NCBI RefSeq assembly: GCF_025823185.1
Contig: NZ_JACKVK010000011.1
Location: forward strand, 496,615-560,614
Length of the DNA stretch: 64,000 nt
Origin: Mycobacterium yunnanensis
GTDB taxonomy: Bacteria > Actinomycetota > Actinomycetes > Mycobacteriales > Mycobacteriaceae
Direction of reading: 5' to 3'
Of the stretch, positions 50,662-59,562 are shown piece after piece. The position numbers and the translations under genes were made by a program. Positions within the stretch are counted from its first letter, which is position 1, and every line of letters begins with the position of its first letter. Below the pieces are notes generated by a model, which was not told the origin of the DNA, did not search any database, and saw only the letters and a list, made by a program, of their open reading frames with translations.

Positions 50662-52059
50662 CTACGACGTGACGAAGTCGACGAGCGCGGCGGCCAACGC
50701 CGCGGGTACGCGCGCCTTGATGCGCGTACCGATGTCGGTGTGCTCGGTCGCGTCGACCCGGCCCTCGGCGTGCATGCGGGCGATCAGTTCGCCACGCTCG
50801 TAGGGAATGGTGACGTCGACGGTGACGTCGGTGGGCTCGACCATCTCGCTCATCCGGCTGCGAAGGCGGTCCAGTCCGTCACCGGTGCGGGCCGAGACGA
50901 ACACGGCGTCGGGCAGCGCACGGCGCAACTGCGCCAGTCCCAGGCCCGTGGCGGCGTCGGTCTTGTTGACCACCAACAACTCTGGCGGCGGCGCGATGTC
51001 GTACTCCCGTACCACCTCGTTGACGACCTGACGAACCGCGTTGACCTGAGCCAGCGGGTTGACGTCGGAACCGTCGATCACGTGGATCAGCAGATCGGCG
51101 TCTACGACCTCCTCCAGCGTGGAGCGGAACGCCTCGACCAGTTGAGTGGGCAGGTGTCGGACGAAACCGACCGTGTCGGTCAGCACGAAGGGCCTGCCGT
51201 CGGTGAAATGTCCACGGCGCGTGGTGGGTTCGAGGGTGGCGAACAGTGCGTTCTCCACCAGCACCCCGGCACCGGTGAGCGCGTTGAGCAGACTCGACTT
51301 GCCGGCGTTGGTGTAGCCGACGATGGCGACCGAGGCCGCCTCGCTGCGCAACCGTCGTCCGCGCTGGGTGTCGCGGATCTTCTTCATGTCCTTGATCTCG
51401 CGCCGCAGCTTGGACATTCGTTCGCGGATCCGGCGACGATCGGTTTCGATCTTCGTCTCACCGGGTCCCCGGGTACCGACTCCCCCGCCGCTGCCGCCCG
51501 CGCCGCCGCCCTGCCGTGACATCGACTCACCCCAGCCGCGCAGCCGCGGCAGCATGTACTCCATCTGCGCGAAGGCGACCTGCGCCTTGCCCTCGGCGGA
51601 GGTGGCGTGCTGGGCGAAGATGTCGAGGATCAGCGCGGTGCGGTCGATCACCTTGACCTTGACGGCCTTCTCCAACGCGTTGAGCTGACCGGGGGTCAGC
51701 TCGCCGTCGCAGATGACGGTGTCGGCACCGGTCGCCACGACGACGTCGCGCAATTCCTTGGCCTTGCCGGAGCCGATGTAGGTGCCCGCGTCGGGCTTGT
51801 CGCGGCGCTGCACCATGGCCTCGAGGACCTCGGAGCCGGCCGTCTCGGCGAGGGCGGCGAGTTCGGCCATGCTGGCGTCGGCGTCGGCGGCGGTGCCGTC
51901 GGTCCAGACGCCGATGAGCACGACGCGTTCGAGCCGCAGTTGCCGGTATTCGACTTCGGTGACGTCGGTCAGCTCGGTGGACAGGCCGACCACCCGGCGC
52001 AGCGCCGAGCGGTCGTCGAGGTCGAGTTCGCCCGTGCTGGGCAGTCTGGGAGTCGTCAT
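50662..52059 (-). CDS. hflX: Ribosome-associated GTPase HflX
   Basis: A 465-residue GTPase that splits stalled or hibernating ribosomes. The N-terminal HflX domain contains KPDAGTYIGSGKAKEL and the Gly-rich RQGGGAGGSGGGVGTRGPGETKIE. A coiled region (RRRIRERMSKLRREIKDMKKIR) follows. The G domain has G1 GYTNAGKSSLLN, G3 DTVGFVRHLP and G4 NKTD. In mycobacteria HflX affects macrolide-lincosamide tolerance and ribosome recycling. It is co-directional with dapF, 48 nt downstream of it. Confidence 0.95.
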   Translation of the reverse strand: MTTPRLPSTGELDLDDRSALRRVVGLSTELTDVTEVEYRQLRLERVVLIGVWTDGTAADADASMAELAALAETAGSEVLEAMVQRRDKPDAGTYIGSGKAKELRDVVVATGADTVICDGELTPGQLNALEKAVKVKVIDRTALILDIFAQHATSAEGKAQVAFAQMEYMLPRLRGWGESMSRQGGGAGGSGGGVGTRGPGETKIETDRRRIRERMSKLRREIKDMKKIRDTQRGRRLRSEAASVAIVGYTNAGKSSLLNALTGAGVLVENALFATLEPTTRRGHFTDGRPFVLTDTVGFVRHLPTQLVEAFRSTLEEVVDADLLIHVIDGSDVNPLAQVNAVRQVVNEVVREYDIAPPPELLVVNKTDAATGLGLAQLRRALPDAVFVSARTGDGLDRLRSRMSEMVEPTDVTVDVTIPYERGELIARMHAEGRVDATEHTDIGTRIKARVPAALAAALVDFVTS

Positions 52060-52107
52060 GTGGTTGGAGATATTGCCCCTCTTAGGTGGTCTCGCGCATC
52101 CGAATAT

Positions 52108-52977
52108 TCACAGTTGGGCTCGCCACCAGTCGTCGGAGAGCTCGCCCTGGGCGACCATCACCGACGGTCCGCGCAGGTGGCTGGTGGTGTCGGTGACGGT
52201 CACGGTGACTTCGCCGCCGGGGATGCGGACGGCGAGCGTGCCCGTCTCGTCGCCGCGGTGACGGAGGGCGGCGACCGCCGCCGCCACGGTTCCCGTTCCG
52301 CACGAACGGGTTTCGCCCACCCCGCGCTCGTGCACCCGCATCGTCACGACGTCGTCGACCGGCGCGGTGAGCACTTCGACGTTGACACCGGCGGGAAACA
52401 GGGCGGCGTCGAACGAGACCGGTGCGGCGACGTCGAGGTCGGCGAGCTCGGCCGCGGTCAGCGAGCCGTCGACGCACGCCAGGTGCGGGTTGCCGACGTC
52501 GACGGCCACCCCGCGGAATTCCCGTCCGCCGACGGTGGCGGTGCCGGTGCCGAACGTGTTGGCCTTGCCCATGTCGACGGTGACGTCGGCGGACAGGTCG
52601 GTGACCTCCCGCAGCACCACCTGACGGGGCCCGGCCAGGGAGCCGACGACGAACTCGTCGCGCCGCTCGAGCCCGCTGACCCGCAGGTAGTGGGCGAACA
52701 CCCGCACCCCGTTGCCGCACATCTGCGCGATCGACCCGTCGGCGTTGCGGTAGTCCATGTACCAGTCGTCGGGGGCGACGCCGTCGGGAATCCGGTCGAA
52801 GACCCCGGCAGCCAGCGCGGCGTCGGCAGTGGTCACCCGTAGGACGCCGTCGGCGCCGAGACCGCGGCGGCGGTCGCACAGCGCCGAGACGGCCCTCGGG
52901 GTCAACGCCAGGCGGGCACCGACGTCGGGCAGCACGACGAAGTCGTTCTCCGTCCCGTGCCCCTTGGCGAACATCAC
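52108..52977 (-). CDS. dapF: Diaminopimelate epimerase
   Basis: A 289-residue epimerase interconverting LL- and meso-diaminopimelate for lysine and peptidoglycan synthesis. The two catalytic cysteines are in MCGNGVRVFAHY and TRSCGTGTVAAA. KGHGTENDFVVLPD and DVGNPHLACVD are further signatures. The GTG at 52977 (VMFAKGHG) aligns with the mycobacterial start MIFAKGHG; the following ATG is an alternative. It starts 4 nt after the miaA stop. Confidence 0.95.
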   Translation of the reverse strand: MMFAKGHGTENDFVVLPDVGARLALTPRAVSALCDRRRGLGADGVLRVTTADAALAAGVFDRIPDGVAPDDWYMDYRNADGSIAQMCGNGVRVFAHYLRVSGLERRDEFVVGSLAGPRQVVLREVTDLSADVTVDMGKANTFGTGTATVGGREFRGVAVDVGNPHLACVDGSLTAAELADLDVAAPVSFDAALFPAGVNVEVLTAPVDDVVTMRVHERGVGETRSCGTGTVAAAVAALRHRGDETGTLAVRIPGGEVTVTVTDTTSHLRGPSVMVAQGELSDDWWRAQL

Positions 52978-52981
52978 CTGT

Positions 52982-53926
52982 TCAGGATACGTGTCGCCAC
53001 AGCGCGAGGACGGCGTCGCAGTTGTCGGGGTCGGCCCCGTCGAGCCAGTGGATGCGGTGATCACGGCGGAACCACGACCGCTGCCGTCGCACGTACCGTC
53101 GGGTGCCCGTGAACGTCCGTTCCCTGGCGTCGGCGAACGCGGCGCCGGCGTCACCGCCAAGGGCGGTCTGCTCGAGCGCGTCGAGCACCTGCGCGTACCC
53201 GAGCGCCCGCGACGCCGTCGTCCCCTCGCGCAGCCCGCGTCGTCGTAGCGCCGTGACCTCGTCGACCAGACCGTCGTCGAACATCGCGTCGGTGCGCTGC
53301 CGAAGCCGGTCGTCGAGTCGTGCCGTCTCCCAGTCCACTCCGACGATCATCGCGTCCCAGCGCGGGTGGCCGATCTGTGGTGCGCTGGCCGCGAATGGCC
53401 GACCCGTCAGCTCGACGACCTCCAGTGCACGCACGATGCGCCTGCCGTCGGTCGGCAGGATCGACGCCGCGGCCTCGGCGTCGACGGCTGCGAGCTCGCC
53501 GTGCAGGGCGGCCACGCCGACGTCGGCGAGCCTGGCCTCCCATCGAGCCCGCACCTCGGGATCGGTCGCGGGGAACTCCCACTCGTCGAGCAACGACTGG
53601 ACGTAGAGCATCGACCCGCCGACGACGATCGGCACCGCCCCGCGGGCCAGGATGGCCTCCACGTCGGCGGTGGCCGCGCTCTGGTAGCGGCCGACGGTCG
53701 CGGTCTCGGTGACGTCCAGCACGTCGAGCTGGTGGTGGGCGATCCCCCGGCGTTCGGCAGGTGGGAGCTTGGCTGTGCCGATGTCCATACCGCGGTAGAG
53801 CTGCATGGCGTCGGCGTTGACGATCTCCCCGCCGAGCCGCTCGGCCAGGTCCAGCGCCAGCGCGCTCTTGCCGGTGCCGGTCGGTCCGACCACGGCGATC
53901 GGTCGGGTCGCTGCGGCTGGGGTCAT
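52982..53926 (-). CDS. miaA: tRNA dimethylallyltransferase MiaA
   Basis: A 314-residue enzyme adding a dimethylallyl group to A37 of tRNAs that read UNN codons. The P-loop is VVGPTGTGKSALA, with DAMQLYRGMDIGTAKL next, then HHQLDVLDV and TRRYVRRQRSWFR. Its product is the substrate of MiaB, encoded 4 kb away in this window, and its dimethylallyl donor derives from the MEP pathway that starts with Dxs. The ATG overlaps the upstream gene as ATGA. Confidence 0.95.
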   Translation of the reverse strand: MTPAAATRPIAVVGPTGTGKSALALDLAERLGGEIVNADAMQLYRGMDIGTAKLPPAERRGIAHHQLDVLDVTETATVGRYQSAATADVEAILARGAVPIVVGGSMLYVQSLLDEWEFPATDPEVRARWEARLADVGVAALHGELAAVDAEAAASILPTDGRRIVRALEVVELTGRPFAASAPQIGHPRWDAMIVGVDWETARLDDRLRQRTDAMFDDGLVDEVTALRRRGLREGTTASRALGYAQVLDALEQTALGGDAGAAFADARERTFTGTRRYVRRQRSWFRRDHRIHWLDGADPDNCDAVLALWRHVS

Positions 53927-54612
53927 CGTGGTCGCCAGGCCCCGACGGCGTATCCGACGCCGTAGGGAGCGCCGCGGTACAGCTCGCGCGCCTGCCACGG
54001 CGAGGCTCCGAGCAGGCCGGCCAGCACCTGGTAGGCCACCCGGCCCACGACGGCGTCGGGCACGCGGGTCAGGGCCTCGGCGTCGCCCGCGGCGAGCGCG
54101 TCGTCCAGAGCGGCCTGCACGGCCGCCGAGGTGGGGTCGTAACCCCCTGGCGCGGCCGCGGTGAGCGTGTTGGCGCCGTCGGCGACGACGAGGACTCCGA
54201 CGGGTTCGGAGATCGCGTCGACCTCGGCACGCAGGGCACGGCCACGGGCGAGTGCGGCCTCTTTCGTGTGGTCGTGGGCGTACACCCAGGCCTCGGCGGC
54301 GGCCGACGGCGCGAACTGCGTGCGCACCCAGGCCGCGACGAGGACGCACAGCGGCAGCGGCTTCGGGTCGCCGACGGCGGCCGCGGACAGGGCGACCCGC
54401 ACGTCGGAGCCGTACCCACCGAACGTTCCGACCGTGCCGGGACCGATCACGGTGTCGGCGGGGCCGACACCGACGGCGAACCAGCGCGCGGGCAGCTCGG
54501 CGGCCGCCTGCCTTACCGCGGCGACCAGATCCTGCAGTTCAGGGGCCGCGCCGGTGGCCAGTTCGGGCACCAGGACGGGCGCCGACGGAACGTGGGCGAT
54601 GGCGGTGAGCAC
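53923..54612 (-). CDS. LigB-like class III extradiol dioxygenase fold protein
   Basis: A 229-residue Ala-rich protein. It begins MLTAIAHVPSAPVLVPEL, placing a His near residue 7 as in class III extradiol dioxygenases. WVYAHDHTKEAAL, VLVVADGANTLT and a C-terminal ELYRGAPYGVGYAVGAWRP follow. Whether the metal ligands are complete cannot be judged from the sequence alone. Rv2728c position; function unknown. The GTG start follows TAGCGT by 6 nt. It leads a chain into miaA, dapF and hflX. Confidence 0.72.
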   Translation of the reverse strand: MLTAIAHVPSAPVLVPELATGAAPELQDLVAAVRQAAAELPARWFAVGVGPADTVIGPGTVGTFGGYGSDVRVALSAAAVGDPKPLPLCVLVAAWVRTQFAPSAAAEAWVYAHDHTKEAALARGRALRAEVDAISEPVGVLVVADGANTLTAAAPGGYDPTSAAVQAALDDALAAGDAEALTRVPDAVVGRVAYQVLAGLLGASPWQARELYRGAPYGVGYAVGAWRPR

Positions 54613-54618
54613 GCCTTC

Positions 54619-54624
54619 ACGCTA
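54619..54624 (-). promoter_or_regulatory. Candidate -10 element (TAGCGT) for the LigB-like/miaA/dapF/hflX chain
   Basis: On the minus strand TAGCGT is followed by 6 nt and the GTG at 54612. This would give a leaderless transcript for the first gene of the chain. Confidence 0.45.
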
Positions 54625-54793
54625 GCCAGTCCGGGGGCCGGTGAATCCGTCGAGGGCAACTGCTCGTGCAAAGGCGTGGGCGCACCCCGGCCCGACCTGT
54701 TTCAATGTCACGAGCAAGTCATCGCAAGCACAGGCGCCGCGTTGCGCGGCAGGAGCGTGGATCGCCCACGCGGAGGGCACGAGGTTTCAGGAC

Positions 54794-56128
54794 ATGACGA
54801 CGAGCGAATCCAGCGACGCACCCAAGCCCACCCCCCGGCCCGTGCCCAGGCCAGGACCGCCGCGGCCAGCGCCGCGACCAGGTGCCGCCCCGGCGGCGGT
54901 GGTGGCGCCACCGACCGGCGACCCGCACCGATTCGGCCGCGTGGACGACGACGGCACGGTCTGGCTGGTGACCGGAGCGGGCGAACGCGTCGTGGGTTCG
55001 TGGCAGGCCGGTGAGCGCGAGGCCGCCTACGCGCACTTCGGGCGGCGCTACGACGACCTGGCCACCGAAGTGGCACTGATGGAGCGCCGGCTGGCCTCGG
55101 GTACCGGTGACGCCCGCAAGATCAAGTCGGCCGCCGCCGCGCTCGCCGAGACCCTTCCGACGGCGTCGGTGCTCGGCGACGTCGACGCCTTGGCCTCCCG
55201 GTTGAACGCGATCGTCGAGCAGGCCGATTCTCACGCCGCCGAGGAACGCCAGAAGCGCGACGAGCACCGGGCCGCTCAAACCGCTCGCAAGGAGGCCCTG
55301 GCCGTCGAGGCCGAGGACATCGCCGTCAACGCCACGCAGTGGAAGGCCGCCGGCGACCGGCTTCGCGAGATCCTCGAGGAGTGGCGCACGGTCACCGGCT
55401 TGGACCGCAAGACCGACGACGCTCTGTGGAAGCGCTATTCGGCGGCCCGGGAGACGTTCAACCGCCGCCGCGGGTCCCACTTCGCCGAGCTGGACCGGGA
55501 GCGGGTGGGCACGCGCCAGGCCAAGGAGGCGCTGTGCGAACGCGCCGAGAAGCTGGCCGACTCGACCGACTGGGGTGCCACCGCGGCGACGTTCCGCGAC
55601 ATGCTGACGGAGTGGAAGGCGGCGGGCCGCGCGGCCAAGGACGTCGACGACGCGCTGTGGAAGCGGTTCAAGGCCGCCCAGGACAAGTTCTTCAAGGCGC
55701 GCAACGCCGTCAACGCCGAGCGTGACGCGGAGTTCGAGGCGAACGCCACGCTCAAGGAGGCGCTGCTCGCCGAGGCCGAGGCCATCGACCTGTCCAACCC
55801 CGACGCCGCCCGCGCCGCGCTGCGTAGAGTTGGCGACAAGTGGGACGCCGTCGGCAAGGTCCCCCGCGAGCGTGCTCCGGAGTTCGAGCGGCGCATGAAG
55901 GCCGTAGAGAAGAAGATCCGCGACACGGCATCCACCGGTGGGGGCACCGATCCGGAGGCGCAAGCCAGGGCCGACCAGTTCCGGCAGCGCGCCGAGCAGT
56001 TCGAACAGCAGGCCGCCAAGGCCGAGGCCGCCGGACGCACCAAGGACGCCGAGCAGGCCCGGGCGAGCGCGCAGCAGTGGCGGGAGTGGGCCGAGGCCGC
56101 CGTCGCGGCCCTGGGCAAGAAGCGCTAG
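54794..56128 (+). CDS. DUF349 repeat protein
   Basis: A 444-residue, strongly helical, charged protein. A Pro-rich N-terminus (about residues 10-45) is followed by RFGRVDDDGTVWLVTGAGERVVGSWQAGE, a small beta module. Three DUF349 repeats with the W..A..EW...G motif follow (ATQWKAAGDRLREILEEWRTVTGLDRKTDDALWKRY and two copies). A Glu/Ala-rich coiled coil ends the protein. DUF349 proteins are of unknown function. Rv2731 position, divergent from the LigB-like gene. Confidence 0.85.
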   Translation: MTTSESSDAPKPTPRPVPRPGPPRPAPRPGAAPAAVVAPPTGDPHRFGRVDDDGTVWLVTGAGERVVGSWQAGEREAAYAHFGRRYDDLATEVALMERRLASGTGDARKIKSAAAALAETLPTASVLGDVDALASRLNAIVEQADSHAAEERQKRDEHRAAQTARKEALAVEAEDIAVNATQWKAAGDRLREILEEWRTVTGLDRKTDDALWKRYSAARETFNRRRGSHFAELDRERVGTRQAKEALCERAEKLADSTDWGATAATFRDMLTEWKAAGRAAKDVDDALWKRFKAAQDKFFKARNAVNAERDAEFEANATLKEALLAEAEAIDLSNPDAARAALRRVGDKWDAVGKVPRERAPEFERRMKAVEKKIRDTASTGGGTDPEAQARADQFRQRAEQFEQQAAKAEAAGRTKDAEQARASAQQWREWAEAAVAALGKKR

Positions 56129-56148
56129 CCGGCACCCGTCGTCGGCGG

Positions 56149-57276
56149 TCAGAACGCGTAGCGCACCCGGCAGGTCGGAAGCTTCTCGGCGAGGAGCTCG
56201 ACGAGTTGGTCGACCCAGCGCGCCTTCCACGGCGTCTTGTAGCGGACGTTCAGCTGCCCGCTCTCGCTCGTCTTCTGCTGCTGCAGATCCGGGCGCCACA
56301 GCAGGTCCTCGCCCTTGGGATGCCAGCCGAGGTTGACCTCGTGCAACCCCTCGTTGTGGGTGAGGAAGATGATCTCGGCGGCCAGCTGGGCCTTGGTGCG
56401 CTCGCTGGTTCCTTCGGCGATCTGCTCGAAGAGCTCCGACCAGTCGGCCAGCCACGTCTCGTGCACGATGACGGGGCTGAAGTTGAGGTGAACTTCGTAG
56501 CCGGCGTCGACGAAGTCGTCGATCGCGGCGATGCGCTCGGCCACCCTCGAGGTCCGCACGTCGACCACCTTCGACGTCTCGGCCGGCATCAGACTGAAGC
56601 GCACGCGCGTGCCGCCGCGGGGGTCGTAGTCGAGCAGTCCCCGGTTGACGAGCTTGGTGGCGAAGGTGGCCTTCGCGTTGGGGAGTCGGGCGAAGAGTGC
56701 GACGAGGTCGGCCACGTTGTCCGACACCGTTGCGTCGACCGAGCAATCGCCGTTCTCGCCGATGTCGTACACCCAGTCGACCGGGTCGCATTGGTTGGGT
56801 GTCTTCGGGCCCTGCCTGCCGGCATGGCGCTCCAGGTAGCCGAGGATCTTCTCGATGTTGGCGAACACCGTGATGGGGTTGGCGTAACCCTTGCGGCGGG
56901 GCACGTAGCAGTACGAGCACGCCATGGCGCACCCGTTGGAGGTCGACGGCGCGATCCAGTCACTGGAGCGTTCGTTGCGTCGTGCGGACAGGCTCTTCTT
57001 CTCGCCGAGCACGAGAACCTCGCTCTTGGTGCGCACCCAGTCCTCGACGTTGCCGGCGTTGCCGTACAACCCCGGAATGGCCTGGTGTGACGGCACTTCG
57101 ATGCGTTCGGCCGACGGAGAGCGCTCGAGGATCTGACGGGCCCTCGCGAACCGCTGGACGTCGGGTTCGTGATAGATGCGCTTGACGTCGAGGATTCGCT
57201 CGACGAGCGGCTCCGGGGTTCGCCTCTGCGCGGCGGAGTCGACGTCCTTGGTGCTCACCGTGGCCGGATTGGCCAC
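56149..57276 (-). CDS. Spore photoproduct lyase-like radical SAM protein
   Basis: A 375-residue radical SAM protein. The [4Fe-4S] motif CAMACSYC places Cys116, Cys120 and Cys123 in the CxxxCxxC pattern. CYVPRRKGYANPITVFAN follows as in SplB. Cys178 in GENGDCSVDATVSD lies where SplB has its H-atom donor Cys141 (CTSD). VHLNFSPVIVHETW and a C-terminal RWVDQLVELLAEKLPTCRVRYAF complete the family pattern. SplB reverses the 5-thyminyl-5,6-dihydrothymine spore lesion; mycobacteria are not known to accumulate it, so the substrate is open. Confidence 0.8.
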   Translation of the reverse strand: MANPATVSTKDVDSAAQRRTPEPLVERILDVKRIYHEPDVQRFARARQILERSPSAERIEVPSHQAIPGLYGNAGNVEDWVRTKSEVLVLGEKKSLSARRNERSSDWIAPSTSNGCAMACSYCYVPRRKGYANPITVFANIEKILGYLERHAGRQGPKTPNQCDPVDWVYDIGENGDCSVDATVSDNVADLVALFARLPNAKATFATKLVNRGLLDYDPRGGTRVRFSLMPAETSKVVDVRTSRVAERIAAIDDFVDAGYEVHLNFSPVIVHETWLADWSELFEQIAEGTSERTKAQLAAEIIFLTHNEGLHEVNLGWHPKGEDLLWRPDLQQQKTSESGQLNVRYKTPWKARWVDQLVELLAEKLPTCRVRYAF

Positions 57277-57327
57277 ATCTCGCGGTTTGAAACCGGCTGC
57301 CGCCGTGGGATCCGCCGCGCCTCCGGT

Positions 57328-57948
57328 CTACCGACCGGGCCCCGGAGCCGGTCTCGACGGCCCGATGCCCTGGTCAGGCAGGCCGTCGCGATCCAGCAGC
57401 CCCGTGCGCTGACGTTCGGTGGCGAGCCGGCGTCGCTCCTCTTCGGCGGCCAGGTGGACGGCCGTACGCGACCACACCACCCGCGCCCAGTGGAACGACA
57501 GCAGGATGACCGCGATCCACGCCACGATCAGGCCGATGCCCGGGCCGGGGTGAGGCTCGGCGACCGTTTGCCGCGACCACACCGCCAGCATGCCAATCGG
57601 ACAGGCGACGGCCGAGCCAGCGAGCGCGATCCACGCCAGACCCCAGCGACGGGTCAGCAGCGCCAGGATCGAGAACCCCACGCTGAAGACCAGGATCAAC
57701 CACGTGAACACGCGGGACGGCAGTGCGATCGCCTCGTCCACCGCGGCCTGAGAGCCAACCAGGACGTCGAGTCCGCGCGCGCCGCCGGTGTGGGGCAGCA
57801 CGAAGGAGAGCAGGATGACGAAGACCAGGATGGCGACCACCAAAGCCCGTGCGCCCGGGTTGATTTCACGGGCCACCCGGCGTTCGGCGTCCTCGAGGTC
57901 GCCCTTGAACTCCTCGAAGTTCGGTTCGTCGCGCTTGTCGCGGCTCAT
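57328..57948 (-). CDS. Conserved membrane protein downstream of miaB
   Basis: A 206-residue protein with four hydrophobic helices (ALVVAILVFVILLSFVLPHTGG; FTWLILVFSVGFSILALL; WGLAWIALAGSAVACPIGMLAVW; GIGLIVAWIAVILLSFHWARVVW) and basic tails. Function unknown; Rv2732c position. The ATG at 57948 overlaps the miaB stop as ATGA, so translation is probably coupled; an ATG three codons upstream is possible. Confidence 0.83.
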   Translation of the reverse strand: MSRDKRDEPNFEEFKGDLEDAERRVAREINPGARALVVAILVFVILLSFVLPHTGGARGLDVLVGSQAAVDEAIALPSRVFTWLILVFSVGFSILALLTRRWGLAWIALAGSAVACPIGMLAVWSRQTVAEPHPGPGIGLIVAWIAVILLSFHWARVVWSRTAVHLAAEEERRRLATERQRTGLLDRDGLPDQGIGPSRPAPGPGR

Positions 57949-59459
57949 CGGCTGCACCCGGCCGTGACGGGCTGCGCGGGCGGCATGCCGATGCGCGGCA
58001 GCCCCAGACCGACGGACGTCGCTCCAGTGACGACCCGACGACCCGCCTCGTGCGCGTCACCGGATCTGGTGCGCCGGTGCTCGAGGAGGACGGCGTCGGC
58101 GACGAGGTGGTGCGGCGCGGCACCGGTGACGGTGGTGGTGACCACGTCACCGGGACGGATGTCACGCTCACCGGGCGCGAAGTGCACGAGCCGGCCGTCG
58201 CGAGCGCGCCCGGACATCCTCGCCGTGCTGACGTCCTTGCGTCCCTCCCCGGTGGCGACGAGGAGTTCGACGGTCGTGCCGATCTGCGCGGCGTTCTCCT
58301 CCAGGGAGATGCGCTCCTGCAGCTCGATCAGACGCATGTATCTCTCCTGCACGACGTGCTTGGGTATCTGGTCGGGAAGCTCGGCGGCGGGGGTTCCCGG
58401 GCGCTTGGAGTACTGGAAGGTGAACGCGCTGGCGAACCGGGCCCGCTCCACGACCTCGAGGGTGGCGGCGAAGTCGTCCTCGGTCTCGCCGGGGAACCCG
58501 ACGATCAGGTCGGTGGTGATGGCCGCGTGCGGAATGGCCGCACGCACCCGGTCGATGATGCCGAGGTACCGCTCGGATCGATAGGACCGTCGCATCGCCT
58601 TCAGGATGCGATCGGAGCCCGACTGCAACGGCATGTGCAGCGTGGGGCACACGTTGGGGGTGGTCGCCATCGCCTCGATCACGTCGTCGGTGAACTCGGC
58701 CGGGTGCGGCGAGGTGAACCGCACCCGCTCCAGGCCCTCGATGCCGCCGCAGGCGCGGAGCAATTTGGCGAAGGCGCCGCGGTCGGTGGGCTCGTCGTGG
58801 TCGGCAAAGGAGACGCCATAGGCGTTCACGTTTTGCCCCAGCAGCGTGACCTCCAGGACACCCTGGTCGACCAGCGACTGCACCTCGGCCAGGATGTCGC
58901 CGGGCCGACGGTCGGTCTCCTTGCCGCGCAGCGAGGGCACGATGCAGAACGTGCAGGTGTTGTTGCAGCCAACCGAAATGGAAACCCAAGCGGCATAAGA
59001 AGATTCGCGAGACGCCGGCAGGGTGGAGGGGAACTCCTTGAGCGACTCGACGATCTCGACCTGCGCGACGCGGTTGTGGCGGGCGCGTTCCAGCAACGTC
59101 GGAAGCGAGCCGATGTTGTGGGTGCCGAACACGACGTCGACCCAGGGCGCCCGCGTCAGCACCGCATCGCGATCCTTCTGCGCCAGGCAGCCGCCGACGG
59201 CGATCTGCATGTCGGGGTTGGCTTCCTTGCGGGGTACCAGGTGACTGATGTTGCCGTACAGCTTGTTGTCGGCGTTCTCGCGCACCGCGCAGGTGTTGAA
59301 CACCACCACGTCGGCGTCGGTGCCTTCGGCGGCGCGCTGGTAACCGGCCTCTTCGAGCAGGCCGGCGAGCCGTTCGGAGTCGTGCACGTTCATTTGGCAG
59401 CCGTAGGTGCGCACCTGAAAGGTGCGTGCGGACGCACCACTGGCCACCGTCGAAGTCAC
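57945..59459 (-). CDS. miaB: tRNA-2-methylthio-N6-dimethylallyladenosine synthase MiaB
   Basis: A 504-residue radical SAM methylthiotransferase acting on i6A37, the MiaA product. The N-terminal UPF0004 domain provides three Cys (TYGCQMN, NTCAVRENA and GGCLAQK) for the auxiliary cluster. The radical SAM motif CNNTCTFCIVPSLRG follows, and a TRAM domain ends the protein (GTTVELLVATGEGRKD). The GTG at 59459 (VTSTVASG) was chosen because the N-terminus then matches mycobacterial MiaB; the longer frame crosses the gluA promoter. Confidence 0.95.
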   Translation of the reverse strand: MTSTVASGASARTFQVRTYGCQMNVHDSERLAGLLEEAGYQRAAEGTDADVVVFNTCAVRENADNKLYGNISHLVPRKEANPDMQIAVGGCLAQKDRDAVLTRAPWVDVVFGTHNIGSLPTLLERARHNRVAQVEIVESLKEFPSTLPASRESSYAAWVSISVGCNNTCTFCIVPSLRGKETDRRPGDILAEVQSLVDQGVLEVTLLGQNVNAYGVSFADHDEPTDRGAFAKLLRACGGIEGLERVRFTSPHPAEFTDDVIEAMATTPNVCPTLHMPLQSGSDRILKAMRRSYRSERYLGIIDRVRAAIPHAAITTDLIVGFPGETEDDFAATLEVVERARFASAFTFQYSKRPGTPAAELPDQIPKHVVQERYMRLIELQERISLEENAAQIGTTVELLVATGEGRKDVSTARMSGRARDGRLVHFAPGERDIRPGDVVTTTVTGAAPHHLVADAVLLEHRRTRSGDAHEAGRRVVTGATSVGLGLPRIGMPPAQPVTAGCSR

Positions 59460-59548
59460 CCTGCAATGGTACGGCGGCACCAGCAGCATCCAAATTCGCC
59501 GGACATCCCGGGATTGCCCAGAGCCCTGCCAGCTGATCATTCCCTGGG

Positions 59549-59554
59549 TAAGGT
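59549..59554 (+). promoter_or_regulatory. Candidate -10 element (TAAGGT) for leaderless gluA
   Basis: TAAGGT ends 8 nt before the ATG at 59563 in the 103-bp divergent gap between miaB and gluA. No ribosome site precedes that ATG. Confidence 0.4.
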
Positions 59555-59562
59555 CTGTGCGC

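Noticed and set aside
54719..56932. 737-codon minus-strand open frame across the DUF349 and SPL-like genes
   Set aside because: It is antisense to DUF349 and out of frame with the SPL-like gene. Its translation is Arg/Gly/Leu-rich low complexity typical of GC-rich shadow frames.
59440..59562. GlnR-like half sites (GTCAC...GTAC) before gluA
   Set aside because: Spacing and the second half do not match the GTNAC-N6-GNAAC pattern well enough.
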